From NCBI GenBank assembly GCA_903854075.1, contig CAINVI010000219.1, positions 1 through 5,231 on the forward strand: DNA of 5,231 nucleotides. The letters are read 5' to 3'. This DNA is from Candidatus Pollutiaquabacter sp. Lineage in GTDB: Bacteria; Bacteroidota; Bacteroidia; AKYH767-A; 2013-40CM-41-45. This document shows, one piece after another, positions 1-5,146 of the stretch. A program made the translations under genes and the position numbers. Numbering within the stretch: the stretch's first letter is position 1; each line of letters starts with the position of its first letter. The notes below the pieces were generated by a model that was not told where the DNA came from, searched no databases, and worked only from the letters and a program-made list of their open reading frames with translations.

Positions 1-1
1 C

Positions 2-865
2 GATCTGCTTGAAAAACAAGATGGCTTTTGTGTCATCGATGAAACCCTGTCCACCGGTCAGGCGGGCACGTGTGACCTCTACATTTTCCTCAGTGCCGAT
101 CATGCGTTACTGGTTCTACGGGAACGATCCGGCGGTAAGTTTCTTGCGGCTGAAAATATTTTACCGATACCTCCCACCGGCAAGCATTTTACCGACTTTA
201 TCCGCTATACGGTGGAAAATAGTCGTCTCATCTCGCTCGGCGTCCATCGAAAAGTCACGGTTGCCATTAACAACACGTACGCTTCCTTGTTGCCATCGGG
301 ATTGTTTCGCGCCGGCGACGAGGCTGCCAATTTGCGTTTCACCGTCAGTCGTGATGACCTCACCGCTTGTTCCGAGAAAGTATCTGCCTACGACTTGCAG
401 GTGATCTACGGAATTCAACCGGAAATAAAATCGTTGCTCCAACAACTTCTCCCCAGCTGCAAAATAGTCCACGCACTTAGTTGCGCCTTGGAGTATCAGG
501 GCGCCACCTACGCCGGCACAAAATACATTTCGCTGCGTGTGCTTACCTACCCGGGGTTGCTTACCATAGTAGTATCCGACGGAAAGAAACTGCTTTTTGC
601 TAATGCCTTCGAAGCGCACACCGCCGAAGAGGCATTATACTACTTGCTCAACACCTGCGAACAACTTGACCTTGATCGGTCCGAATGTCGTGCCGCTGTT
701 TGTGGCGCTCCGGCTCAAGTAGAGGCGCTGGTTGCCAAAGCAAACGCCTACCTTACCCACCTACACGCAACTACAGATGCCAACATTGGCTCGTTGAGTT
801 ATAAACTAAAAGCAATTCCCGGTTCATCCCTTTTACCGGCGCTAACCGTCAGCTTGTGCGAATAA
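2..865 (+). CDS. DUF3822 family protein (5' end cut by window edge)
   Basis: The frame is open from base 2 to the TAA at 863-865, giving 287 visible residues with no credible start inside, so the true start lies just left of the window. The family, as I recall it, is about 270-285 residues, so only a few residues are probably missing. Family-like features are the near-N-terminal 'FCVIDETL' (residues 9-16), 'YASLLPSGLF' near residues 94-103 and the C-terminal-half segment 'LLFANAFEAHTAEEALYYLL', which resembles the 'NAF..-TAED-YYLL' signature I associate with DUF3822. I recall a Bacteroides member described by structural genomics as having an actin-like ATPase (ASKHA) fold; I see no clear nucleotide-binding motif here. 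No signal peptide or membrane segment is visible. Its end overlaps rsmD by 10 bp, implying co-transcription and probably coupled translation. The first GTG in frame (212) would remove 70 well-matching residues and is not the start. Cellular role unknown. Confidence 0.85.
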   Translation, partial: DLLEKQDGFCVIDETLSTGQAGTCDLYIFLSADHALLVLRERSGGKFLAAENILPIPPTGKHFTDFIRYTVENSRLISLGVHRKVTVAINNTYASLLPSGLFRAGDEAANLRFTVSRDDLTACSEKVSAYDLQVIYGIQPEIKSLLQQLLPSCKIVHALSCALEYQGATYAGTKYISLRVLTYPGLLTIVVSDGKKLLFANAFEAHTAEEALYYLLNTCEQLDLDRSECRAAVCGAPAQVEALVAKANAYLTHLHATTDANIGSLSYKLKAIPGSSLLPALTVSLCE

Positions 866-1395
866 TTGCCGGAACATTGGGCGGCAGAACGCTACTCGCT
901 CCCAACCATTTGCCTGTTCGCCCAACAACAGACTACGCCAAATCCGGACTGTTCAATATCCTGAATAATCGTGTAGACTTCGAGGGACTCACCGTGCTCG
1001 ACCTTTTTTGCGGCGCAGGCGGCATTACGTTTGAGTTCGCCTCGCGCGGTGCGAAGGAAGTGGTAGCGGTTGATCGCTATCCTGATTGCGTTCGCTTTGT
1101 TCAGAAAACAGCGAAGGAATTCAATCTTACTACGGTTCGGTCGCACAAAGCCGATGTGTTTAAATTTCTGAAAACACCCGGAACAGCATTCGATATTGTT
1201 TTCGCCGACCCGCCGTTTGATCTTACGACCCGCCCTGAACTAACGGATGCAGTACTTAACAACAACTGGGTGAAACCCGGCGGCTGGTTTATTCTGGAAC
1301 ATCCATCCGCCGAAGACCGGTTGTACGAAAATTCCAGTGGAGAGACCCGACGTTATGGGAATTGCTCCTTCACCTTTTTTCAGCAACCACACTGA
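856..1395 (+). CDS. rsmD: 16S rRNA (guanine(966)-N(2))-methyltransferase RsmD
   Basis: 179 residues, slightly shorter than the E. coli enzyme (about 198). RsmD transfers a methyl group from S-adenosylmethionine to N2 of G966 in 16S rRNA during 30S assembly, in the cytoplasm. It is a Rossmann-fold methyltransferase. The N-terminus 'MRIIAGTLGGR' is the RsmD hallmark, followed by 'VRPTTDYAKSGLFNIL' (22-36). Motif I 'VLDLFCGAGG' (47-56) binds AdoMet, the acidic end of beta-2 is in 'VVAVDR' (D73), 'KADV' (98-101) is the adenine-side acidic motif, and 'DPPF' (118-121) is the catalytic motif IV used by N-methyltransferases. The start is GTG at 856, chosen because the family motif begins exactly there and no other start fits. 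It lies inside the end of the DUF3822 gene, so translation is probably coupled. Motif I reads FCGAGG where FAG(T/S)G is more common, a conservative change. Function is well supported by family; the target base is inferred from family. Confidence 0.95.
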   Translation: MRIIAGTLGGRTLLAPNHLPVRPTTDYAKSGLFNILNNRVDFEGLTVLDLFCGAGGITFEFASRGAKEVVAVDRYPDCVRFVQKTAKEFNLTTVRSHKADVFKFLKTPGTAFDIVFADPPFDLTTRPELTDAVLNNNWVKPGGWFILEHPSAEDRLYENSSGETRRYGNCSFTFFQQPH

Positions 1396-1442
1396 ACAAT
1401 TTCTACCGATAAGACGTAAACGCCACATACGCACCCGTTACC

Positions 1443-1904
1443 ATGGAAAAAAAGATAGCCGTATTCCCGGGATCCTTCGACCCGATCACCAAAGGACATG
1501 AAAGTATCATTCATCGTTGTCTGCCGCTTTTTGACGAGATCATCATTGGAATTGGCTATAATTCCAACAAACATTATTTCTTCTCCCAGGATCGCAGGGA
1601 ACATTTCATCAATAAGACCTTTGAAGGCGAATCGCGCATAAAAGTGATGCGCTATAGCGGTTTGACAGTCAACTTTTGCAAAGAAATCGGTGCACAATTT
1701 ATCATTAGAGGATTACGTACCTCCGCGGATTACGAATTTGAACGGGCGATTGCGCAAATGAACCGTGCGTTGGTCCCTGAAATAGATACCGTGTTCGTGG
1801 TTGCAGATCCGTCGCTTTCGCATATTTCTTCCACCATTGTTCGGGACATCCTGTTGTATCAGGGAGACGTATCACAATTTGTTCCGGCCGCCGTGCAGCT
1901 GTGA
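1443..1904 (+). CDS. coaD: Phosphopantetheine adenylyltransferase (PPAT)
   Basis: 153 residues, close to the usual 155-165. PPAT joins 4'-phosphopantetheine and ATP to give dephospho-CoA and pyrophosphate, the penultimate step of coenzyme A synthesis, in the cytoplasm. It belongs to the nucleotidyltransferase superfamily with the T/HxGH motif: 'FPGSFDPITKGH' (8-19) contains S11 and the TKGH loop that contact the ATP phosphates. 'IIRGLRTSADYEFE' (87-100) is the PPAT-specific signature, continuing to 'QMNRAL' (105-110), and 'ISSTIVRDI' (128-136) is the ISSTxxR/K motif that closes over ATP. The C-terminal 'GDVSQFVP' is typical of Bacteroidota members. The ATG follows rsmD by 47 bp with no Shine-Dalgarno site and no TAnnTTTG box in the gap, so read-through from rsmD is likely. 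It converges on the Nudix gene, leaving 18 bp without an evident hairpin terminator. Confidence 0.97.
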   Translation: MEKKIAVFPGSFDPITKGHESIIHRCLPLFDEIIIGIGYNSNKHYFFSQDRREHFINKTFEGESRIKVMRYSGLTVNFCKEIGAQFIIRGLRTSADYEFERAIAQMNRALVPEIDTVFVVADPSLSHISSTIVRDILLYQGDVSQFVPAAVQL

Positions 1905-1922
1905 TACTGTGGAATGCGAAAA

Positions 1923-2552
1923 TTAACCGCGCGAAAAATATTCGTCAAGGACGGCCCGCACTGACCGATACGTATTCGCATACACTTCGGCCCGAACTTG
2001 TTCGGCCGACATCCAAACCGCTTGTTCGATATCCTCTTCCAGCTGCGGAACCAAATCATGGCTCGCATCGGCAGTCATGGTATACCAATGTGTTTTTTTT
2101 AGAATCATTTTCTTCTTTTCCGTGTAGGTATGAAACGTGTTCATCAAAGGTACACCTAAAATAACCTCTTCTAATCCGCACTCCTCTTTTACCTCCCGAA
2201 CCGCTGCGTGTTCAGGGGTCTCGTCATAATCCAGCTTTCCTTTAGGAAGATCCCACTTACCGCGACGAAATATGACCAGTAGGTTATTTTCGGGATTCCG
2301 AACAACGCCGCCTGCGGCGACTGAAAGCGTGAAGAGAGAAACGAAGTTTTTCCAACTTACATCGGGATCATTACAAAGATAAATCACTTCCTGTCCAAAA
2401 GGATAATCCGTAAAGCCGTTGACGACTTCCTCAATGGAAAATTCCGATTCACTGATCACATACCCTTCCTTGTTGACACGAACACCTTCCATCTCGGCAA
2501 ATGCAGCGAAACGTAACGGCCTGTCATTGATATACACCAAATGTTGTTTCAT
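1923..2552 (-). CDS. Nudix hydrolase of unknown substrate
   Basis: 209 residues on the minus strand. Nudix enzymes hydrolyse nucleoside diphosphates linked to another group (X), such as oxidised nucleotides, NADH, ADP-ribose or dinucleoside polyphosphates. The Nudix box GX5EX7REUXEEXGU is complete: G105, E111, R119, E120, E123, E124, G126, L127, with E120/E123/E124 the metal-binding glutamates. It is preceded by 'AAGGVVRN' (79-86) and 'GKWDLPKGK' (98-106), the usual strand leading into the box. The 70-odd residues before the Nudix fold form an extra N-terminal region ('VYINDRPL' at 6-13) that I recall from Bacteroidota homologues but cannot name. No substrate-specificity motif stands out, so the family level is as far as the sequence goes. 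It is divergent from pyrE with its own -7 box upstream (2580-2573) and converges on coaD. The ATG at 2552 is favoured because 'MKQHLVYINDRPL' resembles the start of homologues. Confidence 0.93.
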   Translation of the reverse strand: MKQHLVYINDRPLRFAAFAEMEGVRVNKEGYVISESEFSIEEVVNGFTDYPFGQEVIYLCNDPDVSWKNFVSLFTLSVAAGGVVRNPENNLLVIFRRGKWDLPKGKLDYDETPEHAAVREVKEECGLEEVILGVPLMNTFHTYTEKKKMILKKTHWYTMTADASHDLVPQLEEDIEQAVWMSAEQVRAEVYANTYRSVRAVLDEYFSRG

Positions 2553-2572
2553 GCGAACAGGATTTTACGCTG

Positions 2573-2580
2573 CAAAGCTA
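2573..2580 (-). promoter_or_regulatory. Putative Bacteroidota -7 promoter box for the Nudix gene
   Basis: Read on the minus strand the sequence is TAGCTTTG, an exact match to the Bacteroidota -7 consensus TAnnTTTG. It ends 20 bases before the Nudix ATG at 2552, which would give a short leader of roughly 15 bases. No clear TTG/TTTG -33 element is seen about 19-21 bases upstream, which is common for this promoter class but lowers confidence. Confidence 0.5.
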
Positions 2581-2655
2581 CGATTCCGCGGCAGACCTGC
2601 TGCTGAATTTCGCCGGGGCAGTCAGACGAAGTCCACGATAGTCCGCATAAAACCG

Positions 2656-2663
2656 TACCTTTG
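2656..2663 (+). promoter_or_regulatory. Putative Bacteroidota -7 promoter box for pyrE
   Basis: TACCTTTG is an exact match to the TAnnTTTG consensus and lies only four bases before the pyrE ATG at 2668. Transcription from such a box normally starts a few bases downstream, so the mRNA would begin at or next to the start codon and be leaderless or nearly so. No convincing -33 TTG is found at the expected distance. The box would drive pyrE and probably the SRPBCC and biotin-ligase genes behind it. Confidence 0.55.
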
Positions 2664-2667
2664 TCGC

Positions 2668-3309
2668 ATGGCCACCAAGGACGATACCGCGCACAGCATA
2701 GCCGATTACCTATTACAAGTTAAAGCAGTACGACTGCAACCCGAAGCTCCTTTCACCTGGGCATCCGGCTGGAAATCACCGATCTACTGTGACAACCGAA
2801 TCACGTTGTCCTACCCTAAAATACGCACCTTTATTCGCCAGGCACTAGTCAAAGCAATTGAGGAAAAATACGGCAAGCCTGACGTGATTGCCGGTGTGGC
2901 TACCGCTGCCATTGCACAAGGCGCTTTGGTCGCCGAAGCCATGGGCGTTCCATTCGTCTATGTCCGCGCATCGGCCAAAGACCACGGCAGACAAAACCTT
3001 ATTGAAGGTGAAATAAAATCCGGTCAATCGGTTGTGGTAATCGAAGATCTGGTGAGTACAGGACAAAGTTCACTCAAAGCCGTTCAATCCCTTCGCGAAG
3101 CCGGCTGTGACGTGAAAGGAATGATCGCCGTTTTCACCTACGGCTTCCCGTTGGCCGAGGAAAATTTCAAAAAGGAAAACTGTCCGCTGCTCACCCTCTG
3201 TGATTACAACGTTCTGCTGGAAAAAGCCGTTGAAACGAAATCCATCGATGAAAAACACCTGGAGACGCTACAACAGTGGCGGCAAACTCCTGAATCGTGG
3301 GGAAAATAA
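2668..3309 (+). CDS. pyrE: Orotate phosphoribosyltransferase
   Basis: 213 residues, the same length as the E. coli enzyme. It condenses orotate with PRPP to give orotidine 5'-phosphate and pyrophosphate in de novo pyrimidine (UMP) synthesis; the enzyme is a cytoplasmic dimer with shared active sites. Visible motifs are 'FTWASGWKSPIYCDNR' (29-44), the orotate/PRPP-contacting N-terminal part with K36 and D42; the flexible catalytic loop 'YVRASAKDHG' (98-107) with R100, K104 and H106; and the PRPP-binding motif 'VVVIEDLVSTGQSS' (122-135) with E126-D127 and the phosphate-binding STGQS turn. The frame is open upstream to 2419, but that extension is antisense to the Nudix gene and carries no family similarity. 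The ATG at 2668 gives the family's N-terminus ('IADYLLQVKAVRL') and sits just after a TAnnTTTG box. It heads a forward cluster, with the SRPBCC gene 30 bp downstream. Confidence 0.97.
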   Translation: MATKDDTAHSIADYLLQVKAVRLQPEAPFTWASGWKSPIYCDNRITLSYPKIRTFIRQALVKAIEEKYGKPDVIAGVATAAIAQGALVAEAMGVPFVYVRASAKDHGRQNLIEGEIKSGQSVVVIEDLVSTGQSSLKAVQSLREAGCDVKGMIAVFTYGFPLAEENFKKENCPLLTLCDYNVLLEKAVETKSIDEKHLETLQQWRQTPESWGK

Positions 3310-3339
3310 CAGTACCATATTCCGAAATCCCATCATCCA

Positions 3340-3735
3340 ATGACACGAATCAGCTCTGATAAAGTCACCGTACAGAAACCCGCCGCAGCGTTGTACGATT
3401 TTCTTTCCGACTTCAACAATTTTCAGCAGTTGATGCCACAAGAGGTGACAAACTGGAAATCGACCTCCGACGAATGTTCCTTCACCATTTCAGGTATGGC
3501 TTCCTTGGGCATGAAAATTATCGAACGAACGCCACACTCGCTCATCAAAGCCAGTAAGCATGGAAGCGCTCCCTTCGACTTTACGCTGTCGTGTACGATG
3601 GAAGCCAACAACGACGCCACTGATGTACAACTGATCTTTGATGCAGACCTGAATCCGATGCTCAAGATGATGGCAGAGCGACCACTGACCAATTTTCTCA
3701 ATCTCTTGGTCAATAAACTCAAAAACACTCCGTAA
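3340..3735 (+). CDS. SRPBCC (START/Bet v1-like) family protein of unknown function
   Basis: 131 residues, no signal peptide or membrane segment, so probably a small cytoplasmic single-domain protein. The pattern fits the SRPBCC helix-grip fold: first strand 'SDKVTVQKPAAALYDFLSDF' (6-25) with the typical 'V.k....v.dFLsDf.nf..lmP' opening, then beta strands around 'CSFTISGMASLGMKI' (46-60) and 'FDFTLSCTM', and a long C-terminal helix 'PLTNFLNLLVNKLK' covering the hydrophobic pocket. The superfamily binds hydrophobic ligands or lipids or acts as cyclase/hydrolase; nothing here identifies a ligand. I recall near-identical short proteins between pyrE and the biotin-ligase gene in many Bacteroidota, which argues for a conserved housekeeping role. 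It follows pyrE by 30 bp with no separate promoter box, so it is likely part of the same transcript. The family call is firm; a function cannot be given. Confidence 0.88.
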   Translation: MTRISSDKVTVQKPAAALYDFLSDFNNFQQLMPQEVTNWKSTSDECSFTISGMASLGMKIIERTPHSLIKASKHGSAPFDFTLSCTMEANNDATDVQLIFDADLNPMLKMMAERPLTNFLNLLVNKLKNTP

Positions 3736-3792
3736 TCCGGAGCAGTAGCGGATGTTTTCATGCCGGTGATTGCCGGTAATCGAAATCATAGA

Positions 3793-4563
3793 ATGTCAAA
3801 CGAACTGACTACGTTATTTACCGGACGAAAGCAAATTCTATTGGATGAGGTGGACTCTACCAATAAGAAGATGACGTCCATCCTGCAGCACGGATCACTT
3901 CCGGAAGGAACCGTAGTGCGCACCGGTTATCAGTCAAGCGGCAAAGGACAAGGCAATAATCAGTGGCACAGCGAAGCGGGAAAAAATCTGCTGGTCAGCT
4001 TTCTTTTCTATCCGGATTTTATTCCGGCAGCGGAAATATTCGATTGGAACCGCGCGGTGGCCCTGGCTATAACCGATGCCATTAAGCTCTTCGCCGTCGA
4101 TCCAAACAGCGTTTACATTAAATGGCCGAACGATGTCTATATCGGGGATGAAAAACTGGGAGGACTGCTCCTGGAAAATACCATTTCCGGCAGCACGCTT
4201 AGGCAATCCATTGTCGGCATTGGCATCAATGTGAATCAAACAGAGTTTCCAGAAACACTACCGAATCCAGTTTCGCTGATTAAGCATTTAGGTCAGACGA
4301 TCAGTATCAACAACCTCTTTCACGAAATTTCCAATGCTCTGGAGCGCCGCTACCTGCAGTGTAAGCGGAAAGACATGACTTCCTTGCGAGCGCATTACCT
4401 GGAGCGACTTTACCGCATGCAAGTACGGGCTTCTTTTGAAGCGGCCGGGTCGGCATTTCATGGAACTATCAGCGGCGTAAGCCGGGAAGGACGACTGGAA
4501 ATTCAGCATGACGACGGTACCGTGAAAAGTTACGACCTGAAAGAAGTTCGTTTTCTGCACTGA
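3793..4563 (+). CDS. birA: Biotin--[acetyl-CoA-carboxylase] ligase, HTH-less
   Basis: 256 residues from the ATG at 3793. The enzyme activates biotin with ATP to biotinyl-5'-AMP and transfers it to the lysine of carrier proteins such as AccB, in the cytoplasm. It has only the catalytic and C-terminal domains. The N-terminal winged helix of E. coli BirA is missing, so it should not act as a DNA-binding repressor. Motifs: 'DEVDSTN' (18-24), the biotin-loop region 'SSGKGQGNNQW' (48-58), 'KWPNDVYIGDEKLGGLLLE' (110-128) with the KWPND signature and the K121 region, 'GIGINVN' (142-148), and the SH3-like C-terminal domain with 'GTISGVSREGRLEI' and 'EVRFL'. An upstream in-frame ATG at 3760 would add 11 residues (MPVIAGNRNHR). 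I prefer 3793 because family similarity begins right after it and its upstream bases are A-rich, but 3760 is possible. It is 57 bp (or 24 bp) behind the SRPBCC gene, with no promoter box seen. Confidence 0.94.
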   Translation: MSNELTTLFTGRKQILLDEVDSTNKKMTSILQHGSLPEGTVVRTGYQSSGKGQGNNQWHSEAGKNLLVSFLFYPDFIPAAEIFDWNRAVALAITDAIKLFAVDPNSVYIKWPNDVYIGDEKLGGLLLENTISGSTLRQSIVGIGINVNQTEFPETLPNPVSLIKHLGQTISINNLFHEISNALERRYLQCKRKDMTSLRAHYLERLYRMQVRASFEAAGSAFHGTISGVSREGRLEIQHDDGTVKSYDLKEVRFLH

Positions 4564-4594
4564 GCACCATCGTATGCGGCGGGATGTAAGTACT

Positions 4595-4628
4595 TGAAAA
4601 AGCCCTGCGTGTATGTGTGATTTTTTCA
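4595..4628. repeat. Imperfect inverted repeat in the birA-rsfS gap
   Basis: TGAAAAA (4595-4601) pairs with TTTTTCA (4622-4628), with possible G-T pairs at both ends and a loop of about 18-20 bases. The stem has one G-C pair, so it would be a weak hairpin. It could mark the end of the pyrE-SRPBCC-birA transcript, or be chance in an AT-rich gap. It is the only inverted repeat of that size seen between 4564 and 4681. Confidence 0.25.
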
Positions 4629-4629
4629 G

Positions 4630-4637
4630 TAATTTCG
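4630..4637 (+). promoter_or_regulatory. Possible -7 promoter box for rsfS
   Basis: TAATTTCG matches the Bacteroidota TAnnTTTG box at all but one position and lies 44 bases before the rsfS ATG. A second weaker candidate, TACGTTTC at 4664-4671, sits 10 bases before the ATG. Neither has a clear -33 element. The 118-bp gap, much longer than those upstream, makes a separate rsfS promoter plausible, but which box is used cannot be decided from sequence. Confidence 0.25.
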
Positions 4638-4681
4638 TGAGTGTCGACATTGACACCGAGAACTACGTTTCCAATCCCTGA

Positions 4682-5134
4682 ATGACGCCAAAATCCAAAG
4701 CTCCCGCCAAGAAGTCCGCTACGAAGACCGCCAAGAAAGCCGTCAAAAAATCAGCCGGGAAATCAGTAAAAATTATCGATCCCTCCATGCAACTGCGTGA
4801 TGCCATCGTCAGAGGTATGCAGGAGAAAAAAGCAAAAGATATCGTTTGCATCGATTTACGAAACGTAAAGACAGCAATTGCCGACTTTTTCGTGGTTTGC
4901 CATGCTGATTCACGCACCAATACCGAATCTATCGCCCGATCTATCGAAGAGATCGTTTATAAAGACCTTGGCGAAGACCCTACACACGCCGAAGGAAAAA
5001 CCAATGCCGAATGGATTCTATTGGATTATTCCGGAGTGATCGCCCATGTTTTTTTACATGAAAAAAGGGAGTTTTTCGGTCTGGAGCGACTTTGGGCCGA
5101 TGCAGAAATCGAAGCTGTGCCAAGTAACTATTAA
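4682..5134 (+). CDS. rsfS: Ribosomal silencing factor RsfS with basic N-terminal tail
   Basis: 150 residues; the family is usually about 105-125. RsfS (RsfA/Iojap, DUF143) binds uL14 on the 50S subunit and blocks joining to the 30S, shutting down translation in starvation or stationary phase. The domain runs from about residue 36: 'IVRGMQEKKAKDIVCIDLR' (42-60), 'IADFFVVCHADSRTN' (66-80), 'HAEGKTNAEWILLDY' (102-116) with the family's EG...W.L.DY core, and 'VFLHEKREFFGLERLWADAE' (123-142) with the FxxxxREFxxLExLW ending. Residues 1-32 are not part of the domain. They contain 11 lysines and no acidic residue ('PAKKSATKTAKKAVKKSAGK' at 8-27), like a histone H1-type tail. M36 at 4787 could start a domain-only protein, but the codons of the tail look genuinely coding. 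No Shine-Dalgarno site precedes the ATG. It ends the recognised forward gene series. Confidence 0.94.
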   Translation: MTPKSKAPAKKSATKTAKKAVKKSAGKSVKIIDPSMQLRDAIVRGMQEKKAKDIVCIDLRNVKTAIADFFVVCHADSRTNTESIARSIEEIVYKDLGEDPTHAEGKTNAEWILLDYSGVIAHVFLHEKREFFGLERLWADAEIEAVPSNY

Positions 5135-5138
5135 TACC

Positions 5139-5146
5139 TAAATTTG
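5139..5146 (+). promoter_or_regulatory. Putative -7 promoter box downstream of rsfS
   Basis: TAAATTTG is an exact match to TAnnTTTG, just after the rsfS stop (5132-5134). If used it would start a transcript near 5150 with a leader of about 70 bases to the ATG at 5224. It supports a forward gene beginning at the right edge. No clear -33 TTG is found at the right spacing, and a chance match in this AT-rich gap is possible. Confidence 0.4.

Noticed and set aside
9..404. A 131-codon plus-strand frame starting at base 9.
   Set aside because: It overlaps the DUF3822 gene in another frame, has a biased Arg/Ser/Pro-rich composition typical of a shadow frame, and matches no family I know.
161..619. 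A 152-codon minus-strand open frame opposite the DUF3822 gene.
   Set aside because: It is the antisense shadow of a gene whose protein matches a known family; its own translation shows no recognisable domain.
1905..1922. A shared terminator between the converging coaD and Nudix genes.
   Set aside because: The 18-bp gap holds no stem-loop with a T-run; the only repetition is a short GCGAAAA repeat across the gap and the end of the Nudix gene.
1901..2164. An 87-codon plus-strand frame following coaD.
   Set aside because: It lies antisense to the Nudix catalytic region and its translation is not protein-like.
2419..2667. An in-frame 5' extension of pyrE of 83 codons.
   Set aside because: Most of it is antisense to the well-supported Nudix gene, it has no similarity to orotate phosphoribosyltransferases, and the ATG at 2668 gives the exact family length.
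4644..4649. GTCGAC palindrome before rsfS as a possible operator.
   Set aside because: A six-base palindrome is expected by chance and no second copy or longer dyad was found nearby.
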